Of a stretch of 64,000 nucleotides of DNA, positions 58,601 to 64,000 are shown piece by piece. Where the stretch lies: the NCBI GenBank assembly GCA_017303635.1, contig JAFLCG010000002.1:344918-408917 (forward strand), in the 5' to 3' direction. The position numbers were made by a program, and so were the translations under genes. Source of the stretch: Anaerolineae bacterium. Lineage in GTDB: Bacteria; Chloroflexota; Anaerolineae; Aggregatilineales; Phototrophicaceae. Positions within the stretch are counted from its first letter, which is position 1. Each line of letters starts with the position of its first letter. The notes under the pieces were generated by a model. That model saw only the letters and a list, made by a program, of their open reading frames with translations, was not told where the DNA came from and ran no database searches.

Positions 58601-60098
58601 CAACCGGCTCATCGGGGAGAAGTATGCGGCCACCCTGCGCGGCTGGCGGGATACCTATGAGCATTTCCTGGCGGTTTATACCGATACCAGCATTCGCCGC
58701 AGCGAGAAGATCAATCGCTTCAACCAGTTGCTGCGAGCCATGTTCATCGACCGGCACCCGGCGTATCCGCTGTACCGTCATTGGTATGACCTGACGGATG
58801 CCTCGCCGGAGTTCCCTGCACCGCCTACCGATCAACCGGTTCCGCAGATCACCGAAGTGGTGAGTGAGGAAGAATTCCGGGGTACCCGAGAAAGCCGGGA
58901 AGCCCGCGCTGCCGAGAGCATCGCCCGGGCCAAACCGATCACCCCGGCTCAAGAACCGGACGCCGACTCAGAACTCGAGTCGATCCCGGCCAAGTACCGG
59001 GAGGGACGTGGTGCGCGTCCGCGGATTGGCCTGCCGCCGCGGTTGGTGATCAGTAGCATTATCCTGCTGGCGCTGCTGGGGGGTGGAGCCATCATCCTGA
59101 GCATCCTGCAAGGCAATCAAACGCCGACGATTGCGCTGACCATCAGCCCTACTCCTTCACCTGGCACTGAAGTGGCCGGTAATCCAACCACCGATGCGGT
59201 GAGTGTGGGCTTGGCGTCCGGCAGCCCGGTTGCGGCTGGGGCGACTTTGCCAGCTGGGACCGAACCTGTGGGGCTGCCGTCGGATGCAACATTGGTTACG
59301 CCGACCTTCCTGCCCAGTGCGACCCCGACTCGTACTCCACCGGCCATCACCAATACGCCAGCACCGACAGCGACCTTCACCGAGACCGCCACACCGCCCC
59401 CAACGCTGACCCTGACTCCGTCGCCTACCTATACCCCATCCAATACCTTCACACCGACGCCAACACCGACCGCGACTCTGCCGCCTCAGGGCCTGCAGGG
59501 GGAGCAGAACCTGTTGACGCTGTTTGAACGGCTGGCAGTCTATCCGTGGCGGGCGGATGAATTCGATAAAGTGCAGGCGCTGGAAGCAACCTACTGGCGC
59601 TTAGGAGCCAGTGCGGACGATCCGAGCGAAGGCGACCGGGTGCTGATTACCCTGCCTGCTGACCTGCTGGAAACCTTCTATGGCAACAATGCGGCTAGCC
59701 GTATCCGCCGTTTAGAACTGGAATTCACCTTCACCTATGATCCGGCACTGGTGGCCGATGGTGGAGCCTTCCTGGGGGCACTGTTCCAGTCGGTCGATGA
59801 CCCGACCAACAGTGTGGGTGCACAACTGAGCATCAGCCAGCCGGGGATTCTGAGCATCGGGCAGGTGCAGGGCGACGAAGTCGATACCATCAGCCAGCGT
59901 GGCGAAGGCTCCTTGGTCTTCCGGCTGCGGCTGGAACGGGATATTGCCAGTGGCAATGTGGTCGTCTTGCTCAATGGCGAGCAGGTCGGGCGGGCGATGC
60001 CTTTTACCCGGGGTGATGCGCCTATTCTGCCGGTGATTTATGCGCGGCGTCCGAATGTGGTGGTGAGCATTACGGCCTGGTCGATTACGCTGCGGTGA
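55623..60098 (+). CDS. Giant transmembrane Ser/Thr-kinase-like protein
   Basis: 1491 residues. Kinase-like domain 5-265: Lys40 (VVVKRP), Glu in the C-helix, catalytic-loop Asp145 in HAKDIVYNDVDTKHLFWD (HRD becomes YND, and the metal-binding Asn is not at its usual place), then DWG (164-166) for DFG. It may be an atypical or impaired kinase. Residues 270-1080 are all helical, TPR-like, with many Ala/Leu repeats. A membrane helix at about 1140-1163 is followed by a Thr/Pro-rich spacer (1170-1300; many TPTPT) and an outside beta-sandwich domain (1310-1491; LNGEQVGRAMPF). Layout resembles PknB-type receptors but inside-out in size. Own promoter; no partner gene adjacent. Confidence 0.8.
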   Translation: MADSLFDNRYRYDYIYPRGRSGETLRAVDTQDNDRPVVVKRPAPNDAPPIRAGQEVSILNERKALTRLAGHAVLTALVGGGQFMAGGTPHQYIVVERAGGVLVADLVRELAQRGERLPDLELLVIVDTLLDLLAAAHAKDIVYNDVDTKHLFWDRETHKLKLIDWGNAVFLEGDEATPQGISRQTDIFQVGELLYALVTGGGRAEIPRDAGEDFLLNFGRDAERLSPRWMQVISKAAHPVTKFRYRSLGELRKALAELRDPLERERNTILGRVNERLRHNRSKEELNGLLEVLAPALAADPGFPPVKATQQEIYGRLRDLEVAADLDAARIYMESGSWSRAVGLLEELRGRARDTTQALIDLLLETARLMLDLKITPAAQTILDAVTLVFERQNAHAANILITQPASDENVQAAQWLMAALVDAWSPEFVLLRPNLFQLDRALTQLAAGGVVVTEPRAVLAEVQSMIDRLSDPNITNLTELRDGYRMVVDGLTALGAVLETVNSRHNFPESRLPVSAQERALNAAMALADNMHVIGRQATSSPRDALNALDSSRAIDPVNPTWDGLGRLLDGLYELLGSYQTYLPAADGSDLADWFTSARRDLEPFHERLFDDMLNGMIAGLEMAGARWSSFAEATLIGNRFGAITALAEATDAVGTISPTLAGWLNQIRTIVTNASYVERHALYGGLGRALADGWEAFDRGRLADAERLGQQAQEIARTESQRLAAGRLRHLAEITRNWLERNTILNAKGTQAALVGVERLYTPEENGTLQNFTAQMPGRDTYLKAMNKGLVDLFARENSAAPRILFTNYVLLGALEIHEGRLGDAEFWREAAIRTLGDHATRHTLTRALSEFADRKRDLTAASALLNSLNSASALTTLDSSRRKLDDNPQARLLTGVALSLREIENAVRDWQDGDFRPAGLKLENAIKGVDETEQTAGITLTNFRAWLMELQSGAAELHTALRSLQSVIESRPEAPIDSLLSNHRKLVDTTNRLIGEKYAATLRGWRDTYEHFLAVYTDTSIRRSEKINRFNQLLRAMFIDRHPAYPLYRHWYDLTDASPEFPAPPTDQPVPQITEVVSEEEFRGTRESREARAAESIARAKPITPAQEPDADSELESIPAKYREGRGARPRIGLPPRLVISSIILLALLGGGAIILSILQGNQTPTIALTISPTPSPGTEVAGNPTTDAVSVGLASGSPVAAGATLPAGTEPVGLPSDATLVTPTFLPSATPTRTPPAITNTPAPTATFTETATPPPTLTLTPSPTYTPSNTFTPTPTPTATLPPQGLQGEQNLLTLFERLAVYPWRADEFDKVQALEATYWRLGASADDPSEGDRVLITLPADLLETFYGNNAASRIRRLELEFTFTYDPALVADGGAFLGALFQSVDDPTNSVGAQLSISQPGILSIGQVQGDEVDTISQRGEGSLVFRLRLERDIASGNVVVLLNGEQVGRAMPFTRGDAPILPVIYARRPNVVVSITAWSITLR

Positions 60099-60264
60099 GG
60101 GAGAAAAGTGATTAGTGGGTAGTGATTGGCGATTAGGGAAGAAGTGCAGAGTGCAGAAGTGAAGCGGTAGGACGGCATGCTGTCCGGCTGGCGGCTGGCA
60201 GCCTGTTTGTGACCGGCTTGTCCAGTCAGAGCAGGCGATTGATGACAATATAAAGCTGAAGATT

Positions 60265-60310
60265 ACCTGTTATGCAGGTGAAGAACAGGTAATAATTACG
60301 TAATATTACA
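60265..60310. repeat. 46-bp palindrome-rich intergenic repeat, copy 2
   Basis: Second copy of the element at 5830-5875, same orientation, 42 of 46 identical. The nested palindromes are kept, including ATTACGTAAT and GTAATATTAC. It lies 50 bases before the next gene's promoter. Confidence 0.85.
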
Positions 60311-60354
60311 TTTTGATTGGCGAGGGTTTTGGGCCGCATGGCCTCATCAGGCTG

Positions 60355-60363
60355 TGCTATAAT
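60355..60363 (+). promoter_or_regulatory. Extended -10 promoter of the small gene at 60414
   Basis: TGCTATAAT is a perfect extended -10 element (TGn + TATAAT), 50 bases before the ATG at 60414. There is no good -35, as expected for this promoter class. Confidence 0.55.
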
Positions 60364-60413
60364 GGGGGCGAAGTTATCTTCATCGTAATGGTCATATGAA
60401 TGGAGGTGTTGTC

Positions 60414-60635
60414 ATGAACAGCACGCGCCTTCAGATGCTTTTCCAGACCATCGACGAACTCGCCACCGAAGACCTCGAAGCCACCTATCTCTATATTCTG
60501 GAACGCCGGGTTCAACTCACCCATGTAGCGCTGGTCGGGCGCAGCACTGAACCGCTGGTGAAGCGCAATCCGTTTTCCACCACGCCCAGCCCGGATGTCG
60601 ATTACTACGATACCTCGTGGGAAGGCGACTCCTGA
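60414..60635 (+). CDS. Small hypothetical protein (73 aa)
   Basis: 73 residues. MNSTRLQMLFQTIDELATED and LEATYLYILERR form a helix typical of small proteins that start with a helix-turn like antitoxins, but no toxin gene adjoins. ATG 60414 has GGAGGTG 7 bases upstream; an upstream in-frame ATG at 60396 lacks a ribosome site. The last 31 bases overlap the 3' end of the convergent WYL regulator gene, so transcripts of the two would be antisense there. The family is not known to me. Confidence 0.6.
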   Translation: MNSTRLQMLFQTIDELATEDLEATYLYILERRVQLTHVALVGRSTEPLVKRNPFSTTPSPDVDYYDTSWEGDS

Positions 60636-61588
60636 GTCGCCTCCGCCCAACTCACCACTTCAGCCGCAATCGCCTTCATCACATCACGCATTTCCGGCGG
60701 GTGAATGATGGTGAACGGGCAACCCAGGTTGATGATGAACCGGGAAATCCAGCGGAGGCCATCGCTCCAGCAGCGCAGCCGTGTGTGAGTCGCATCCAGC
60801 GCATCTAGTAGCCCAACGGTCGGCGCGATCCGCTGCTGCGCCTCCGCCAGCGACAAATCCAGATGCACTTCGACCGCGTGGCTCCCCGGCAGGCTGGCGA
60901 TGGACTCGCGCAGGAAGTCCAGCGCGTTAAAATCCGCCGGAGTCTCGAAGGTGGTATCGAGCAGCCGCGCCTGCATCACCCGATCCAGCCGAAAGCTGCG
61001 GATGTCCTCCCGCAGGTGGCAGTAGCCGACCGCGTACCAGTTACCGCCGTAATGGGTCAGCCCGTAGACATCGATCACCCGCTCGGTGGGGTCCAGCCGC
61101 CCGCTGCTGTGATACATAATCCACAACTGCCGCTGCTGATAGGCCGCCAGGCTGAAGCGATCCAACACCGCCTGCGCCGGGGACTCGTAGCGGGGAATAT
61201 CCAGCGTGAGCACATGATGCAGCGCCGCCACGCGCTCCCGCAGTTCATCCGGCAGCACGCGGGTGAGCTTGGCGCTGGCGCTTTCGACGCCGGTAGCGCC
61301 GGTCATGCCCAACTGCCGCGCTGCCAGCAGCCCCAGCGTCACGGCCATGATCTCGTCAGTGGTGAAGATGATGGGCGGTGGACGGTAGCCGGGGCGCAGA
61401 TAGTACGCGCCATAGCGACCGGGGTCGCTCTCAACCGGGATGCCCATATCCCGCAGCAGCGTGATATAACGCCGCACGCTGCGGACATCTACTTCCAGCC
61501 GGGTCGCCAGTTCCCGCCCGGTGACGCTGCCCGCCGATTGCAGGATTTCCAACACCGTCAGCAGACGGGTAGTCGGTGAATACATCAT
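60605..61588 (-). CDS. HTH/WYL-domain transcriptional regulator
   Basis: 327 residues. HTH_11/DeoR-like winged helix at the start (MMYSPTTRLLTVLEILQ, LEVDVRSVRRYITLLRDMGI), then a WYL domain (about 135-225; LWIMYHSSGRLDPTERVID, GGNWYAVGYCHLREDIRSFR) and a C-terminal WCX extension (to 327). WYL proteins bind nucleic acids or small nucleotides and often control DNA-damage or phage-defence genes. No defence gene is next to it here. The 3' end overlaps the small gene at 60414-60635 on the other strand. Start ATG 61588. Confidence 0.88.
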   Translation of the reverse strand: MMYSPTTRLLTVLEILQSAGSVTGRELATRLEVDVRSVRRYITLLRDMGIPVESDPGRYGAYYLRPGYRPPPIIFTTDEIMAVTLGLLAARQLGMTGATGVESASAKLTRVLPDELRERVAALHHVLTLDIPRYESPAQAVLDRFSLAAYQQRQLWIMYHSSGRLDPTERVIDVYGLTHYGGNWYAVGYCHLREDIRSFRLDRVMQARLLDTTFETPADFNALDFLRESIASLPGSHAVEVHLDLSLAEAQQRIAPTVGLLDALDATHTRLRCWSDGLRWISRFIINLGCPFTIIHPPEMRDVMKAIAAEVVSWAEATQESPSHEVS

Positions 61589-61637
61589 CCCCTCCGAACA
61601 TCGGTTCGGCGGAGATTATAGCGCCTCCCACGCAGGA

Positions 61638-63206
61638 CTACGGCAGCTCAATCACGAAGCTATCGACCACGCTCCATGCCCCGCAGGTAGTCGGGCCAGT
61701 ACAACTCCGCACCCGCCAGAAGTATTGCCCAGCGATGAGGGTGACTTCTGCTTCCTGCTGCGGTGCATCGACCGTAGTCTGAAATTCCAGCGGCGGCGTA
61801 AAGGCAGCGGTACGGTTGACCTGAAGTTCATAGCGGATGGCGTTGGATGTACCTGCCCATGTCAGTACCGGATTCTGAACAGTATAGAAGTTACGCTGTG
61901 GGATGATCGGTGAGGCGGGCGGCAGCCCGGTGACGTATACGTCGGCAAAGCCATTCGTATCTTCCGGAATAAGGCCATTGACAGGTGTTATGAATACAAA
62001 GGCATCGCCGTTTGCCGATATGGCTGACCAGCCGCTATGCGATGAGCCATCGCCAATCCATTCACCCTGCGCCGTTAGTACAATTCGCCGGAAGCGTTTT
62101 GTGGCTAGTTCGTAAGCAAGGATTGTGCCTGTGGGCCGAGTGTCGTCTGGCAGCAGGTTGGTCGCACCGGTGTCCAGGCTCACGAATCGGGCATTCGCAG
62201 ATATTCCTGCAAACATGTCAATAAAGTTACCCATTTCCCCATTCTCATTGATGGAGATGGTAATGGTGGTCTGGTTTTGGTGGTCTCGAAGGCGGTATTG
62301 ACCATCGAATAGAAAAATAATGTAACGACCATCACCGGAGACTTTAGGGAATTGAGCTGGAATACCTGGATCGCCCAGACCTTGCCCTACTGATGCCAAT
62401 GTCATCTCGCCAGTCTGCATATCAACACGATATATATCACCATCCGGGTTGATGTCTCTAGGGAGTAAATTCGTTGCCTGGGAATCGAATACAATTACCC
62501 GCCCATCGGCGGAGATGTCCGGGAAAGAGGAATTATTGTTACCCACTTGCCCCAATGCATTCACTGAAATCAGTCGGTGCTGACCAGTCTGACGGTTGTA
62601 CACATAAATCTGACCGCTGGGCGGGTTGCCGGAAACCGGGATCAGAGATTGTAGATTGGTCGCTGTTGATTCATGTACGATCAGGTTGCCGTCTGCAGAT
62701 ACCTGTGCCACAAGTGACCGCCCATTGGCTTCAACACTCCCCGGTCCGACGCTGATCTGTTGAAGGTCTCCAGTCAGCATGTCCCGGACAAAAATGTCTT
62801 CCAGTCCATTGGTATCATTCGGAACCAGGTTACTGGCGGTTGAATTAAAAACTACGATTCGCCCGTCCCATGACAAGGCTATCCGTTCTCCAGTGCCTGT
62901 CGATTGTTCACCGGTAGCACTTTCGGACACACGGATAGTTTCGCAGGTGTCCAGATTGTGGATAAAAGCATCCCAGGCATTGTTGGTATCGTTTGGAACC
63001 AGATTACTGGCAGCAGAGATAAAGGCGACCACCCGCCCGTTGCCTGAAATTATAGGGGCAAAAGAATTGTTATTTGCCTCTTCCCCGCTCGAACTGACCG
63101 ACACTCGTCTAAGAAAAGCGTTTGGATCACAGGCCGCGCGAACCGGCTGAAATGGAATCGGGGCGAGAAACATCAAGATGACCAGCAGCAAGAGAGAACG
63201 GTACAT
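61638..63206 (-). CDS. Exported PD40/TolB-like beta-propeller protein
   Basis: 522 residues. Signal peptide 1-24 (ends PVRA). Seven or so WD40/PD40-type blades, recognised by repeated ASNLVPNDTN-type loops and ISGNGRVVAF / LSWDGRIVVF / ISADGRVIVF strands. The last about 110 residues are a fibronectin-like domain (YEVQVNRTAAF-like, YFWRVRSCTG). It is probably periplasmic or surface-located and may bind polysaccharide or protein; no function is known. Codon pattern and blades suggest a common environmental-bacterial family. Between WYL regulator and tautomerase genes, no operon partners. Confidence 0.8.
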   Translation of the reverse strand: MYRSLLLLVILMFLAPIPFQPVRAACDPNAFLRRVSVSSSGEEANNNSFAPIISGNGRVVAFISAASNLVPNDTNNAWDAFIHNLDTCETIRVSESATGEQSTGTGERIALSWDGRIVVFNSTASNLVPNDTNGLEDIFVRDMLTGDLQQISVGPGSVEANGRSLVAQVSADGNLIVHESTATNLQSLIPVSGNPPSGQIYVYNRQTGQHRLISVNALGQVGNNNSSFPDISADGRVIVFDSQATNLLPRDINPDGDIYRVDMQTGEMTLASVGQGLGDPGIPAQFPKVSGDGRYIIFLFDGQYRLRDHQNQTTITISINENGEMGNFIDMFAGISANARFVSLDTGATNLLPDDTRPTGTILAYELATKRFRRIVLTAQGEWIGDGSSHSGWSAISANGDAFVFITPVNGLIPEDTNGFADVYVTGLPPASPIIPQRNFYTVQNPVLTWAGTSNAIRYELQVNRTAAFTPPLEFQTTVDAPQQEAEVTLIAGQYFWRVRSCTGPTTCGAWSVVDSFVIELP

Positions 63207-63414
63207 GGCTTTACCTCAGCATTGTTTATCAGACTATAATATACCTCCCTGTAATCAATCTGGCGCTTTCCCACCGCTTAGCATCCGTTCTATCGGTCTA
63301 ATCCTCTAAGCGCGCCTCTCCCTAACCAGCGGCATAGCTCGATGCTGTTTCACGGGGACAGGATAGGCCATAATGAACGCGCAGGTTTTAGCCGCTTCAG
63401 TCTGGAGACTCGCT

Positions 63415-63630
63415 ATGCCCTATATCAACGTTCGCATCACGGCTGGTGCATCCCAGGAGCAGAAAGACCTCATCATCAAGGGGATTACCCAGGTGATGGT
63501 CGATGTGCTCCACAAGAATCCGGAGAACACCCACATTGTGATCGACGAAATTCCGCCGGAGAACTGGGGAATCAACGGGGTCAATACCGTGGTCTACCGC
63601 GAGCAAAAGCGGCAGGCCAATAAGAAGTAG
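63415..63630 (+). CDS. 4-oxalocrotonate tautomerase-family enzyme
   Basis: 71 residues. After Met removal the catalytic Pro1 starts PYINVRITAGASQEQK; this is the compact 4-OT/DmpI-type subunit (hexameric). Tautomerases act in aromatic degradation but many have other or unknown substrates. ATG 63415 is chosen, with GGAG 7 bases upstream; a longer in-frame start at 63373 would bury the Pro. No aromatic pathway genes lie in the window. Convergent with the ABC-ATPase end; a hairpin separates them. Confidence 0.85.
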   Translation: MPYINVRITAGASQEQKDLIIKGITQVMVDVLHKNPENTHIVIDEIPPENWGINGVNTVVYREQKRQANKK

Positions 63631-63648
63631 GCAGTTGGGGATGGGTTG

Positions 63649-63672
63649 GGGCGACCCCGCGAGGCCGCCCCG
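63649..63672. terminator. Hairpin between convergent tautomerase and ABC genes
   Basis: GGGGCGACC and GGCCGCCCC form a GC-rich stem with one mismatch around a 6-base loop, in the gap between two convergent genes. No T-run. Confidence 0.5.
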
Positions 63673-63677
63673 CTCGA

Positions 63678-64000
63678 TCAGGTTACTTTGAGCAAGTGCA
63701 GCGCGGATTCGACCACAGTCATCCCGGCCACTGCCCCTTCCCGGAAGGCGCGGCCCGCCCGCGGGTCGGTATCGGCGACCGTCCAGACGCGGTCATCAAA
63801 GCGCACGGTGTACTCCACTTCGGAGCCTAGGTACATAGCGCTTTCGATTTTGACCTGCTTCAAGGCCGGGTCATTCGTCAGGTGGATGGCTTCCGGACGC
63901 ATCATCACGGTGACACGCTCACCCGGGCTGAAGCGGACCTGCTGCAAGGCAATGCGGAAGGGTTGCTCAAAGAGCTTGACGACGGCGTGTCCATCTTCAA
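63678..64000 (-). CDS. ABC transporter ATP-binding protein, C-terminal TOBE part (5' partial)
   Basis: The minus-strand frame is open to the window edge, giving the last 107 or so codons. It contains SPGERVTVMMRPEAIHLTN and a TOBE-type end (YLGSEVEYTVRFDDRVWTV, GRAFREGAVAGMTV) as in PotA/FbpC/UgpC-type ATPases for spermidine, iron or sugar uptake. The nucleotide-binding half lies outside the window, so the substrate is unknown. The TOBE domain senses substrate or regulates import. Confidence 0.8.
   Translation of the reverse strand, partial: EDGHAVVKLFEQPFRIALQQVRFSPGERVTVMMRPEAIHLTNDPALKQVKIESAMYLGSEVEYTVRFDDRVWTVADTDPRAGRAFREGAVAGMTVVESALHLLKVT

Larger units (their letters stand above)
60099..60413. 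other. Intergenic stretch with hairpin and 46-bp repeat
   Basis: Contains a short hairpin GGAC-GCATGC-GTCC (60170-60185), the second 46-bp palindromic repeat (60265-60310) and an extended -10 promoter for the next small gene (60355-60363). Short direct repeats (AGTGCAG twice) lie at 60143-60156. No gene seen. Confidence 0.6.

Noticed and set aside
1-64000. tRNA, rRNA, CRISPR array or intact insertion sequence
   Set aside because: No cloverleaf with the T-loop GGTTCGAATC pattern, no regularly spaced direct repeats and no transposase-like protein was found by eye.

Overview
The window looks like a chromosomal segment of a Chloroflexota bacterium, probably Anaerolineae. This is inferred from protein style, not from a marker gene: Pro/Thr-rich linkers, SdrD_B-like and LysM exported proteins, a free-standing RRM protein, very large GAF histidine kinases, a TIR + formylglycine-enzyme gene, WYL and CRTAC1-like proteins, an F420 ligase, and a ferredoxin of the kind common in that phylum. 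I saw no tRNA, rRNA, CRISPR array or intact transposase. The DNA is GC-rich, with AT-richer gaps around the nrf promoter, before the carbonic anhydrase gene and before the ferredoxin gene.

Layout. 1-5800: a partial AlkA-type glycosylase, a GNAT acetyltransferase, a prohibitin-like SPFH protein, a K+(Na+)/H+ antiporter and an SDR epimerase. 5900-9400 (minus): a respiratory nitrite-ammonification cluster, nrfH-nrfA followed by a c-type lipoprotein. 9978-14572: a DeoR regulator divergent from a methyltransferase, an RRM protein and two exported SdrD_B-type proteins. 14789-18530: a relic of a type I restriction subunit, then a beta-carbonic anhydrase / PEP carboxylase pair. 18552-23600: a MITE-like element, two coupled TetR genes, a DUF2461 gene with a Uma2 relic, rimO and a di-heme peroxidase. 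23798-37519: a signalling block with a PAS kinase, a STAS-like protein, a REC + degenerate GGDEF regulator, a 2740-residue kinase with twelve GAF domains, a CheY-like receiver, an alpha/beta-hydrolase-fold protein lacking its nucleophile, and thiamine pyrophosphokinase. 38282-48090: a frameshifted TIR / FGE gene, a Pmp3-like protein, a HAMP kinase, a PA14/SH3 protein, a DUF6056-like membrane protein, a GT2 glycosyltransferase and a B12-type radical SAM enzyme. 48163-54833: more STAS-like proteins, a five-gene membrane-protein unit and CofE. 55093-64000: ferredoxin, a 1491-residue atypical membrane kinase, a WYL regulator, a beta-propeller protein, a 4-oxalocrotonate tautomerase and the end of an ABC ATPase.

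How it works together. Carbonic anhydrase next to PEPC is a bicarbonate-to-oxaloacetate module. NrfH passes quinol electrons to NrfA. The most interesting material is the signalling equipment: at least three histidine kinases, two receivers, four small proteins of one STAS/SpoIIAA-like family scattered over 28 kb (two beside kinases or other family members), a pseudo-hydrolase in the giant kinase operon, and an atypical transmembrane Ser/Thr-kinase-like protein. Decay is also visible: HsdR and Uma2 remnants, a TIR-FGE frameshift, a broken heme site, and several families of short palindromic intergenic repeats.
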